DNA of 64,000 nt. Source: Branchiostoma floridae. Lineage: Eukaryota > Chordata > Leptocardii > Amphioxiformes > Branchiostomatidae. This document shows, one piece after another, positions 32,973 to 45,800 of the stretch. The stretch's first letter is position 1; every line of letters starts with the position of its first letter. Where the stretch lies: contig NC_049986.1 in the NCBI RefSeq assembly GCF_000003815.2, positions 7,750,193 through 7,814,192 on the forward strand. The letters are read 5' to 3'. The position numbers and the translations under genes were made by a program. A model generated the notes under the pieces. That model was not told the DNA's origin, did not search any database, and saw only the letters and a program-made list of their open reading frames with translations.

Positions 32973-34469
32973 CTAGTTTCGTCTCCGACGTGAGCCATAA
33001 GGCCAAGTTGAAGCTGGGCTCGAAGGCCGAGTTGAAGCTGGGCTCGAAGGCCGATTTGAAGCTGGGCTCGAAAGCCAAGTTGAAGCTTGGAAAGTTGAAG
33101 CTAGGCTCGAATGAACAGCTGGAGCTGGGCAAGTTACGTTCAAAGTTATGTTCAAAGGCCGAAGCGAAGCTAAGTCTGGGCTCGAAGCGGAAGGTAAAGG
33201 TGAATGTGAATGTAAAGTGTAAAGTGTAAGATATAAAAAAACGCAAACGCAAATGGTAGAGACGAGCCCGCACCAAACCCTCTTGCTATAGCATAGGCAA
33301 GAAAAGTGAAAGAAATTCCGAATTCTACAAGAAATCCCGCCGCATTCAGAGCTTGTAATTGGATTTTCAGCCATTTCAGAAACATCCACTACATTGTGTT
33401 GATCGCTTGTTGCGGTTGTGTAGATGCTTTCGCCTATAAAAGAAAGTAGAAAATATCATCAAGTATAGATGTAATCAAATGAGGGGCTCTTGCGTTATTA
33501 TGATACTTTTTCTATAATGTAAAACATATAGACATAAAGTATATACACGCGGATCAAATTTTCAACAACCACTGTCGCCTTCTTCAGCATCAATACTGAT
33601 GACCAATCACTTCCGAGAACGTAAACTCGTTAGAGTTACAGGTCTACATGTGATCTTATTAACACGTGATCTTGCGGATAAGTCACGTCAGCAATTGGTC
33701 GAACGTGCCAAGAAGTTTATAACGCCCATCGTATCTGTTTAGTGATGGCTGGAGTGCCCTGTAACTCTCATGACTTTACGTTTAAGTTATTTGGTAATCA
33801 GTATTGATCCTGAAGAAGGCGACAGTGGTCGTTGAAATTTTGATCCCCACACACACACACAGGCACACAATATGCGAGCGAACATACGTATATATACATA
33901 CGGTCACATACATGCACAATACGCACACGTACAGTGCACACAATCACACGCGTACGCATACTCTTCCTGCCCCATTGGTTGTGCATGAACGAATACAAAT
34001 GTATGCATATGACTTACCATGTTTCCTTCTCAGATTATCGGCAGCAGACTGTAGGCCTGCTGAGATAAGTGCCTGTAACAGCACCTCCACAGTTGCCTGG
34101 TCTCCCTTCTCTCTCTTCCAGGTCTGCAACACATCCATACAGCAGGACATGGCATCAGGGTTTCTACTCTCAATGTTCCTGGTGTCTTGGATGTCGAGGA
34201 AGAATGCCAGGTCCTTGTAGTCAGCACTGACTTCCTCTTTGACGCCATAGAAGTAATATGATACGTCTGAAACATGTCAACATAACATGAACAATACTAT
34301 ACAAACAGGCTCGCTCCAACAAAGCGTCGCCAATATGAACATGCAACAACAAGTACTAAATTTTTCTTTAAAAGACGGAGTGATAATGAATAGCATGGCA
34401 CGTAAAGAAAATACCATACCTTTTTCCATTCTTGACAACTTCCCCTTCCTTCGTTTCACGACTCAATAC
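32973..34469 (-). CDS. Death-domain protein, 3' exons (5' part not found)
   Basis: Three exons splice in frame: 34469-34415, 34266-34018 and 33433-32973 (about 254 residues visible). The middle exon carries a death domain: DYKDLAFFLDI, then CCMDVLQTWKREKGDQATVE, then LLQALISAGLQSAADNLRRK. The tryptophan, the DxATVxxLLxAL helix and the spacing are typical of this adaptor fold, used in apoptosis and innate immune signalling. The last exon starts GESIYTTATSDQHNVVDVSE, passes a hydrophobic stretch (VSTICVCVFLYLTLYTL) and ends in an SSPASTRP repeat encoded by a 24-bp minisatellite before a basic SRRRRN end. The repeat-coded tail may be recent or spurious. Upstream exons could not be identified, so partner domains are unknown. 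Confidence 0.7.
33001..33095. repeat. 24-bp minisatellite in the last death-domain-gene exon
   Basis: gaagctgggctcgaaggcc recurs every 24 bases for about four units. Minus-strand translation gives SSPASTRP units; plus-strand reading (KAELKLGS) is the shadow. Confidence 0.9.
33549..33848. mobile_element. MITE J
   Basis: cggatcaaattttcaacaac at left is complementary to the right end cgttgaaattttgatcc. The arms contain ccactgtcgccttcttcagc and its complement. It lies in an intron of the death-domain gene, next to a short CA microsatellite (33848-33868). Confidence 0.9.
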
Positions 34470-35200
34470 CTGCAACACAAAAGACTTTTAGATAGACCTA
34501 AGAAACGGCCACAAATGTCGAAGTTTTTTTGTCTTGTCCCAGGATTTGTTACGAGACTCTAAAGAACTGACTAATCAAGGTAACCTTTTCAACAAAATAC
34601 AGTTGAATCGAGTACGATATATCCACGGCTGTACAAAGAAATTCTCTTATTTGCTTCGTTAAATCTGTTGTATGTAACAGGTGCTGTACTTGTTTGAAAC
34701 ACCCGGAAAGACCTATGACGTATTCAGCTCACATTCACGTTATTCACAGACATCCATTTGACAATACACATGTATAACCATTATGATAAGTACAAAAATT
34801 CAAGTGTCACCTTTGAGATGCGAAACGCCAGGTGTTGAGATGTGTTCTGTCGACAGTTCCTGTTTCTCTTAACTAAGAAAGGTACGGAAAGTCCCTAAAG
34901 GTCACAACAATACTGCGCATGACTCCTCAGCAAGAGATCAAACTTTGTTTGATAACACTTGAGTACAGCCCAATGTACACACTTGTGTTGACCATGTGAC
35001 AATTGGCACGTCACAAAGTTAAAGACTGCAATGTAGTTACTGCGCTACTAGAATTGACAATAGCAATACATGCTTAGTTCGTACAATACAATACAATACA
35101 ATACAATATTATACCAAACAAAAGAAGTAATTATTGATACGATGCAGCTCTTTTACGCTTGAGTGTGCTTTAAATGCATTTACTGTATCAACAGGTTTCA

Positions 35201-35275
35201 CCAATCAGCACCCAGTAACTTGTTATCTCAACAGCCAATCAGCGCCAAGAAAAACTTTTTTCAACCAATCAGCGC
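35201..35275. promoter_or_regulatory. Three CCAAT boxes in tandem
   Basis: ccaatcagcaccca (35201), ccaatcagcgccaag (35235) and ccaatcagcgcccag (35265) are near-identical and about 30 bases apart. CCAATCA is the NF-Y core. They lie upstream of the known exons of the minus-strand death-domain gene and could belong to its promoter; this link is inference. Confidence 0.5.
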
Positions 35276-35339
35276 CCAGCAAACATTTACCATCTCACAA
35301 CATTAGTCATGTGCAGCACCCATAACATGCCAAATGTTT

Positions 35340-38300
35340 AAAAAAATCATGAGACGATTTTTGTTTTACCTTCCTTTTATTTATCTTTGAAAAACAGATA
35401 ATTAAGACAAATGAATCCTAATACATTATGTATCAGCACCATAAAATATTCATAGATAAATAAATCATTGACTGTAGCCCTGTTTGGAGTACATAACATT
35501 GAATACCAAAATATTGCAAGTTATAAATCCTTAAATTACAAAAAGGCCAGCAGAAACTATTAAGAATCAATAAATCAATTAATAAAACAATGCAACCTCT
35601 TAGATGTACAATCATTATTGAAAAATAGATATTGCCTGGTACAAAATGCGGTGAAGTCAATGCAACCCATGATATAACATCTTAAAAACTACTCATTATA
35701 GCAACCCTTATTATGGTTTCACATCAAGGAACCATTTTTGGCGACGCCTGAGGGGCATAGCCTTCTTTACAGTATTGTCCTGCTTCCATATGGTGATTCA
35801 TTGATCCCATTCTAAATACACAAGTACATCCAAACAAGTTTTATATATGGATATGATATGCATAATTATTGATTTTGGACTTTTTGGGGACAAACATAAT
35901 TTGTTTCCACATATAACCCACCACATGCAACAATGCTACTTCAAATTAAAAAAAAACAAACCTGGATACTCAGAATACACATGCATGTTGAAAAATAAGC
36001 AATCTTATTGCAAATCGTAGCTTTCTTTTTGGCGACACCTCAGGAGAAAAGCTACTTTGAGCACTTACATCTGATCTAGGGTCGCCAGAGTATTTTAACT
36101 GTAAAATCAAGTTTTGGCTGCTTCCATTAAAAACAGCCAAGGTATAACATTGTGTTTACCTTGCATTGAACGCACATAGTTAACATAGTTCAATTCTACA
36201 TGTACAATGTACATCTTTGTGTTCTTCTTTTTTACTGCAAGAAACACTCAACTCAGACAAAATTACAGTTGTTAAACAATATTTCAAAAACTACACCAAT
36301 CAGGACATTGGTTGTCTTGATATCTTACACCATTCAATTTCTATGGCAAACAAATCCAATCCAGATATTTCTTCATCTTCATTGCTACATTCCCAGTCAA
36401 CTTTTTATCCTACAGAATTTGACAGTTTTTCTTCAACTTTGAAAGTGAAATGGTCTTCCCCACATCAAAGCAGGTAGCATGTCTTCCAGAGACCTTTTCA
36501 ATGACCCCATTGCATGCTGGGAGATGCAGGGCAATATGGGTAGTGCTGAGGGCAAATTTGCATTGTCATGGTAATGCTGTTTTTGCATGCTACATTACCC
36601 ATAGTGCTCTGCAGATATGGATAAGGATGCTACACTACCCATAGTGCTCTGCAGATATGGATAAGGATTGTCATGGTAATGCTGTTTTTGCATGCTACAC
36701 TACCCATAGTGCTCTGCAGCTCCCAGCATGCAATGCAATCTGTCAAAAAGTTCATTACATATTCCTCATAACACCTTTCATGTACAATACCTGCGCACAA
36801 CTGTGGAGACACACAATCTTATTAAAGATCTGTTTGGCACAACAGTGTATAAAACAACATTGTAGGGATTTGTGTATGTACATAATGGATGCTTCAAAAG
36901 TTGCTAGTAACAATACCCAGTTAAAATCTCTTTCTGCGGTAGAGAGAATTGCGCCTCAAAGTTAGATCAATTTTTACGATTATACCAGTCTTTGCTACAT
37001 ACTGTCATTGTATCTGGCTATTGTACATATCAAGTGCATGGTTTATACTACCTGCATGCATACAAGTCAACACATTGAAATAGCTCTTTATATGACCCTA
37101 TGTATTGATCTTGAAGTTTCAAAACAAGTCAACTAGCATTGAAACCCACACAGAAAAAGTGCTGCTGTTAAAAATACTAATGGTAAAAAATAAAGTACAT
37201 CAAAAAAAAGTTACAAGGCATTCGTATGGTGCATCCTAAAAGAGGATCATGAATTGTAAAGTCCTTTGACTGCAAGTAGCTTCAACCCACATATTTCTAT
37301 TCTGCTGACATAAATTGCCTTCACCACACATTTTCTTCCTTCTCGGTATCCAAAGGAATAATCAAATGATTTGCAACAAGCGTACAACATCAACTTGCAT
37401 AAAATGGTTAAAAATTCCAGCCTCAACTATACATCAATGTACTTGTACAACAACTGTCTCTTCCTTTTATTTGTCCAGTTATATAGTGTAGAAAATTTGG
37501 AGAACTCTTGAAACTCAACTGGCACACTGTACAAAACTCTTGATGAACTGGTACAACAATGCGATTTCTGAAGAGATCCATTGTTCCTGATATATACGTC
37601 ATGTGCACTGTCCTTGCCCTCAGTTCTTCCTCAACAGTGTGGGATGATCTCTAAGCAGATGTTTGTAGGAAAAATCATTTTCGTAGCTGCCCATTCCTAC
37701 TACAAACTGAGAAAGACAGTTTTTAACAGATATGTGCAGCTAGGAATACTTGTACATAATGACTTAACCTCCAAACATCTGCTTGCTAAAGATTACAACC
37801 TTGCTTGGCAGGGCCCTGCTTGGATGGAAAGGAGGTCTGGGTCAAACCATTTGCTTCTTGGGGGTATGAAAAGAGGATATGGATTTCTGTATCTATTTCT
37901 GATAAAATGCAAATATTTCTTTACAAATGTTACTTACATGCATCATCAAAGTCTCACACAAAGAAACTGCTTCAAGTTTTCTTAAGTCTTTCAATTTTGG
38001 AAAAGAATTCCCCTTTGCTTTTACATGCAACAAACTAGAAGCCAAACCTAATAAATCCCTATGTGATTCTATACCATTCTTTACACTGTAAATAACTTTT
38101 GGAAGAACATTTTGCTCTCTGTGAAATAGTTGCACACATCCACAAAGCCACATTGTTCTGGAATATATATATATATCTTTTAGGTCTCCTCTTTTATTAA
38201 AATTTTTTGCTTCATACTACACCAACACATAAGCATGTGCGAGGCAGAATGCAACACCAAAAAAAAGAAGACAGAGTGGCTTCAACTTGTCCTGAGTGCA

Positions 38301-39830
38301 AATTTGGCCCAAATCGGAAAGTAAGGAGCTCCACAACAATTAACAGTCTTATTGTAATATACATTTGGCAAGGAACGTATTTTTGCACAGAAACGGTATA
38401 CCGTTCTCCAATTGTCATGGATGCCATGTTGGAAATGCTTGGCGCAAAAACCTCTTTTAGCTCTTTAACGTTATCATGTTCCACAAGAGAGTTTTCGTGA
38501 AAAATCGTCGTAACAGACAAACGCCTGCAAGTTTTCCATAGCAAGTCCCCTCCGATATCAGGTAAACGCATCCAAGTTAACCCAAGAGGGCGCATCCTTG
38601 GATTTGGCTTGCTTACAGTCTTTTTTTGGCGATGCCTTAGGGGCGGAGCCTTCTTGAAAGTTTTCCTACTGAGCATTGCAGCATCTTCCACCAACAGCAG
38701 AAAGGCATCTCTGGCGCCCATACGATTTTTGAAATGTGGCAAAAGAAGTACCAGGTCGATGCCCTGAGTGATCGCAACTTGACTTCATCTACTCTCACTT
38801 CAAGTACAAAGCCTAAAAGGCAGTGAAGGTTTACCCTGATTCTGGAATGGTACGTTCCTAACTCAAGTTTATAATGTAGACGATAGCCCTTTTTCAGGCA
38901 TGTGTTAAATGCCTCAATAATAACAGCTACAAACGACTATTTTTCTTTCTACGGTTTACAACTAGCTCTTCTTTGCAGCCATTTTATTGTGGAATGGATT
39001 CATTTCAACTGGTCTCTTTATTAGCATCAACACCAGAAATACTGTACACTCCTAAATCTTTTTGTGACTTTTTGATAACCATTTCTAAAAGATCTTGTTT
39101 ATAATGCTCACCTTTTATTTGGTGAAAGTAAATTTTGAGTATGCAACAATCAGGTGAATGCACAGAAATGTGCTTCTTTTTTTCTAGCAAAATGGACACG
39201 TCTTATGATATGCTCTGCTGTATCTAACTTTCTAAATTGGAGGAGACTGACCTTATTTTAGAGTTGATTTCACTAAAAATGAACATCTGACAATGGCTGT
39301 GATAACTGATAGATTCCTATCATAAATAATAATCTTATTATAGAATTATACCAAGATTTCATCTAAAATGCAACTGAATTTCTCCACAAAATTACTTAGA
39401 AAATCTTTCAAAAGACCAGCAGTGATACCGCTTTGAGTATGTTGAATCTGTCCATCTTGAAGTAAAAAAAATTGCCCTAAAATTATCCTAAGTTTATTGC
39501 CTGACACTGTATTTTTATATCTGTATTCTTTCCGCTTAATTTCTCGATTCTTAAAAAGCTAAGAAAAATGTTTCTCTCCTTGACTAATCACACATGACAG
39601 GGTGTGCTCCCCCTGCAGAATTTGATACTGATGCACCACACACCACTACTTGTACAAGCCGTCCTGGCGTTGTTGGAAGATGCTAGCCTTGATCACTTTT
39701 TAAACAAGCCTGTGGCAGACTTTGTTATAGCAATGCTGCACCAAGGCTTAACACCTAACCAAACCACAACACAAGCCCTATGATGATATCTTGTCATGGG
39801 AGATGTCTTTGCCTGTGCTGCACCAACTCT
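35340..39830. other. Long gene-poor interval below the DOLPP1 stop codon
   Basis: No supported coding exon. Part may be DOLPP1 3' UTR. A ~40-base motif (ttggcgacgcctgaggggc...) recurs at about 35738, 36030 and 38625, and once more at 51327. Longer open frames (37581-37985 plus; 38212-38742 minus) lack recognisable domains and were not called. MITE K at 36508-36734 is listed separately. Confidence 0.4.
36508..36734. mobile_element. MITE K with internal duplication
   Basis: cattgcatgctgggagatgc at left and cagctcccagcatgcaatg at right are inverted ends. Inside, cactacccatagtgctctgc appears in three tandem-like copies (about 36590, 36631, 36700), indicating duplication of one arm. Confidence 0.85.
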
Positions 39831-42800
39831 TCATTGGCACTTGGTCCCCAACTTGCGATGCCTGGTCCTGGAACAAAATTAGATATACACAACTCAACAA
39901 GGACTATTAATAATAGATGCAAGGTTGGACAAGTCTACTAGTCCGATGGTCCAGGGCAACTGAAAGTGCTGATGGGGCAAGTCTTACCCCACTTGCCCGA
40001 TCGGACAAGTAGGATTTTTCCACGAGCGAGGTTTACTTGATACAGGTATGACTTGGTGTTACTTTTCAGTCATGGCATCAAGCATTGGTCAACACAGTAA
40101 AATAGAGTCAATGATAAAAGAATTACATTGATTGCTGGAAGGGAAAATACATGGAAAAATGTCATTTTAATTTCTGACAAGTGAAAAAATGGTTTGGGCA
40201 AGTAAATTTTTTATATGCACTTAGAAAAATTGTCCAACCCTGAGATGAAATGTAATAGGCAACAAGGAACAGGGGATCTAAATTTAGATAAGCAATAGAA
40301 AACATATCAAACATATTACCAACCTTGCTTCAGCTCTTGCCGCAGTGTACTCAAACCACAGGATGTTAGGGATGAGAGTGGAATCTCGAACCATGAAGAG
40401 TTCACAGATTGGCCTTAAAAAAACAGACACAAAAAGTAAGTAACACAAGCCCTTCTACTCAAAGCATACCCTTCCATCAATTCAACTTGCTCATTCTTCT
40501 ACTTTCTCAGAGGAGTGAAAAGGCCATTTACATTAGAGCCTATCAACCTTCCCTCAACGGAGACGGGGGCCGATACCAACTTCCAAGCACCTTTGACCCT
40601 TTGCTGACATCACACTTCCGGTCTGGATGTGTGACGTAGGCTTTGGGTCATCACAACTCGAAAAGGATCAGAGGACTGATCTAAAGCTTGTTGGCAAATG
40701 CTTTATTTTTGTGTATGGTTATAAAGTTTAAAATTGTATCATATTCTTCAATTTTGGTTCTAGAAAAGAGGTCTGGTACTTACCATGCAGCGATCATGGG
40801 AAACCATGGGGTCAACGCCAGCTAAGGAAATGACAAAACAACAAACCTGTAAGTTACCATATTGCCCACAATTAGTAAAACACAGCACAAAGGCAGATTG
40901 ATCTATGCCAAACAGCAATTACTAAAGAAACTTCATATGACTTTGCAAACAGTCAGACATTTCAGGTAGAATCAAGTACCTTTCTTCAGTGACACCTGAC
41001 CGTTTCCAAAATCATACCCAGTTGCTTGAGTAATTGCTAGTTGGCATATCTTATTACCTGGATATATAATCTTCATCAACAACAAGAAATCTATACTTAG
41101 AGAATCTTACTTCAATGAAGAAGGATCACCAAACTACAGGCATAGATTGGAAGTTGGTCCTACCAGTACCACATGAAAGATAAAATTTGTAGACTTGACC
41201 ACAGTGACTATACAATTTTATGCCACTTCTGTAAACTGGGTTCACAATTGATGAGGTGCACCTGCCTTACCTGTACAATGGCAAACCACACGATGCCTAG
41301 AGGAATGCCTGCTACAGCACCTGCTGCCACCTGTACTGTGGTGTGGTAGCGAAGGTAAACCCTGTGGAGAATTCAGACAGCAGCTGACATCAAGAACAAC
41401 TTGTGGAATAGATAATGAATATATTTGCATTCATACCGTATTCTTTATCTATGGACCAACTGTGCTGCTAGTTTCTGTCTTACAATAATCTTATTATTCA
41501 CTATATAAGGCAGTAACTGTTTGTATAACTGTACTGTAAGGATATAGGCAGTTTAATACTAACTCTAGTCAACCTTGGATCTGGAGGTCAAAAAGTCAAA
41601 ATTCTTTGCTGGTTTTCAAGGGGCATGTCCTTGGTGCTGATTGGCTATCCAACTGGCAACAAGCAAATGTCTTGTGGTGATTGGCTTAGATTGGGGATTT
41701 AATCTGCAAACTTGGCCTATCAGTTGGCTCATATGGGTCCTGCTACACTGGTATATTTTGTCTCAATACTATCTGTACTTACCTACTATAGGATACAAGC
41801 ATGGACAGCAGAAAGACTCCCACTGCTGTTAAGTGTTTCCACATGTTTTCTAGTAGAGTGCTGGTGTAAGACTGGTGCAGTCTGAAAGACGAGAGAGGAA
41901 AAAATGCTTGTCAAAAAAAGAAAAGAAATGCGCATATATGATATTCTAACAGTCTTTACAGTTGTGTTTTTTTTCTCTATAAGACATGATGAAAGTTGCG
42001 GTTAGTACTATTATAGAACTCTTAAAACTTGTAATGTACAAATAGGGCATTTTTAGGACTCCTGTGAAATCAGAAAGGTAATATTCCAAATAAATGGTTT
42101 GAACAAATCATTTTGTTATGGGAGAATGCAACAAACTACAAAATTCTAATAATACTTATGTTCCTAAGATGGTATTGCCCCTTTTTTCTATTCAAAAACC
42201 AGCTTGTCTTTTTGATTTTATACACCACATGACTTGCAACTGCCTTCAAAGTTGTATTTGGTATAAATATGAAAAATGTTTATCAATCTCTAAAACATCA
42301 TTAATGTTAATGCTACACAAATAGTTTGTAACACTAGTAACTGTTCATATTTATCCACGGGGTAACCTATATCTGCTTTTAAAAGAAAACAGGATATTTA
42401 GGGATATATCAAGTTGACGAGTGGCAGTTTCAAATTGAAACACAAAAACAGTGATCTCAAAAATTGCACTTTGAAACCACCGTCTGTCGACTTGATACCT
42501 CAAAATACCGCTTTTTTAAAACAACGGATATAGGTTGCCCTACGAATAAAGGCAAACTGGCGTTACACATGTGTAAAATGTTAATAGACAATTATTAACT
42601 TTAATGATATACACAGATCCATTGCAAAATATCCAACGAAGATGCTAGGATAGTGGAATTCATACCTCACATACAGGAAAAGGATGATATATGTAGAGAA
42701 GAACCACATAAACTGGGCATGGCTGGATGGCATTCCATACTCACTGAAGACTACAGAGTGACCTGAAAACAGAATACTAATGTAATATGCATAAAAACCA

Positions 42801-45800
42801 TGTGATACAGTAATAAGAGATATCAAAGACTTAAGTTATATAATTCTACTGTTTAAGTTCATCAATCTATGATATCCATAGCCTGGTATCTAGCCATATT
42901 ATAGCTCTTCTGTAAAATACGGTATTTGTGGAGAGGACAGAAGAGGCTCGGGAGATATAATACGGCTGGATACCAGGCTAGAATATCCAAGCAGACATAG
43001 GCAGATTTGTGGCTTTTTTTAAATCTCTGGCTTGCTCAGATGATCACTTCCCTATTCATAATCCTAGCACCCATCTATGTTAAATGTTTGGCCCTTTCAT
43101 CCTTAATTAACTTGGGTTTCTCTGACTTTTTGTAATGGGGAATCAAACTTCTGAAGCTTTGCCAATCAGACCTCTTGCCTATATTTACATGAATATTCAA
43201 ATGCTACTATTCAGTCAGGTGCAAAACTATTTGGTGATCAGAGGAGCAAACAATTTCTGGGATACAAGAGGAAATTTTGCTCCTTGTAAAGTTGTATGTA
43301 CACATATGTACCTCTGAATGCTCCATATAATAGTTACTCAAGCTACTGGATTTTGAGTTAGGAAATGGTCAGACGTTTCAGACAGCATCCAATGCCTTTC
43401 GTCAGTGACGCTGTCAATCTTTCATCAGTAACACCAACAATAGATATCAGATGTTGTCTGAAACATCTCACCATTTTCCAAATCATATCCAGTTAATTTA
43501 GTAACTGCTATTTGGTATACATATCTTATCTAATTACTTGGATGTCTATCTTTATTGACTTACCTCTACATGGTCTGGGCTCACGGATGAGGTGCTTTAG
43601 GACCCAGTTAACAGCTTCATTCAACAGGATGCCTGCTAGAAAGGATATCTACACAAGAGGGAAAAAGGCATAGTAAAGGCTATATTACTCGGCTTCAGAG
43701 AAGTACAGTACATCTTGAAATTTCAGTGACCTGTCTTGCAGTGCGTTACATCTACCGTCATTGCCTCCACAAAATTTATTAATGAATGAATGAATGTACC
43801 TTAATTGTACATTTTTACCCGACTGAGCTAAGTACAGGTCACAACAAGACAAAACATAAAAAGTATCACAGATCTAGTCTAACATTTGGCTTCATCTCTC
43901 TTCTTGGCAATGGTAATGGTGAAAATGTAGGACTGTATGAGTTTAGCTATGGTCGGTATGTCAAAACGCATGAGGAATATAAATTTGTCTGTGCTACTCA
44001 TGTGTCTAAAGTGAGGGAATCTACTTTCTATATATATGTAACTAAATAGAGCATTTCTATCATAGACATACATATTACAATCAGCAATAAAGTGCACTTC
44101 ATCTTTTACCACGTTTGAAGTACAAAATTGGCAAATTATGAAACTAAAATTGCCCCCTTTCCCCTCTTACTGCAACATTAAGTCCCAGAGAACTTGAACT
44201 GATTTGCAGTAATTCTAGCACTCACACTGCTTCACATAAACTAACAATACAGTCCGTGGAGAAGATGGCACACCTGGCAATCTATTTATAGCAACAGGGG
44301 TTATTTTTAGTGACAAGGGTTATTTTTAGTAACAAGGGTTATTTTTAGGTAGGCACCTGGCACTGGTACTGCACTGCAGAGAAGATGCCACACCTGGCAT
44401 TCTACTAATAGCAACAAGGGTTATTTTTAGTAACAAGGGTTATTTTTAGTAACAAGGGCTATTTTTAGTAACTAGGGCTATATTTAGCCCACCTGCCAGC
44501 TCAGGCAGACACCTGGCACTGGTACCTACATAAAGACAGATCACATGTGCCTGCCTGATCAGGGGCTTGAATAAATTCTCTAAATCTTTGGATGAGTATC
44601 CTTGCTGGAAAGCATGTGTAGCAAAATCAGAAATTTCTTCATGCCCTCCATTAAAATGACAGAGGTTTTTATGACTTAAAGACCCCCCCCCCCCAAATTC
44701 ACAACAATTGTTGGTAGGATAGAGTCCATTCCAAGTCACCATGCGGATGTTTGTTGCCATTGTTTAGTACTGATTTTAAAGTTTTGTAATTATATGTCTA
44801 GGATATTTGATACTTCAGAAATATTTCTAACACTGTTTCAACTTTATAAATATTTCCCTGGTCCTGTAAAACTTTGGAAATATTCATGGTGTGGAATTGG
44901 ATACTTCTAATGGTTTCTAAATAATGATAACAGCATTCTACCATTATTTACCATTTTCAACCATTTTCTACCATTTTTGTAAATGGTTCAGTGGTCTGGG
45001 AAGATAGTAATTCACACATCCTTGCAATGGTTGGGTGCCATGCAACAATGGCCCACCACAAAGGATCCACCAGTGCCCAGCTGTGAAATCTAAAAATATA
45101 AAGAGGCAACAATAGGGCTTACTTTTATGGGGGCAATAAATTAATTTTACCATTTGGTAAGTTTACAAATATTTGTAAATGTAAAAGAATCACACAGAGG
45201 TTTCACAATTATTCTAAATAAAGATATTTTTGTACAGTTACTTTCAAAATGTTTCTAAAATATTCAAAGAAATTGAAATAGATGAGTATTTTCTTACTCA
45301 ATTTTTTAAAAAGAATCTAATTATCTTGGCTTAGATATTCTTTTATTCAAAATAATTCAGACTTATTACAAATATCACCTAAAAACCCTCATGGTGACTT
45401 AGAATGGACTCTAATTAAAATTATAAAGATATTTAGGTTGGGTACTAAAAAGACTTCCATGACTGTCTTTGAATATGAGGAAAAAATGTCATGTTTCCTG
45501 TTTCCCAACTTACCCTAGAAAAACCTGTTGACCCTTGACATTTTTGGGAGGTGGGCAGTGGATTGACAGTTAGCCTGCTTCCTATTTAAGTAAAAAAAAA
45601 AACTGCTTGTCCTATCTAATGAAGGATAAATATATCCACAGTACAGATTTGTAACTATTATGCACAAAATTAAAGTTTGACAATGAAAATATAAGTGTCC
45701 CAATGCATTCTAGTACATGGGCATATAAATGTATAACTATAAGGGGACCCTTTATGAGTGATTACTGAATTAGCATGAATGGAATAAAACTGTGACTGAT

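Noticed and set aside
32954-33229. Plus-strand lysine/leucine repeat protein (KAELKLGS units)
   Set aside because: It is the antisense reading of the 24-bp minisatellite; the minus strand is spliced in frame to a death-domain exon.
37423-37608. Zinc-finger-like minus-strand frame (CTVCQLSF)
   Set aside because: Only half a C2H2 pattern is present; the histidine pair is missing.
38212-38742. 176-codon minus-strand open frame
   Set aside because: It has no recognisable domain, includes a dispersed repeat motif and lacks convincing splice context.
45030-45090. An extra DOLPP1 exon between exons 2 and 3
   Set aside because: Exons 2 and 3 join in frame and match the family without it; the segment looks like a dispersed repeat.
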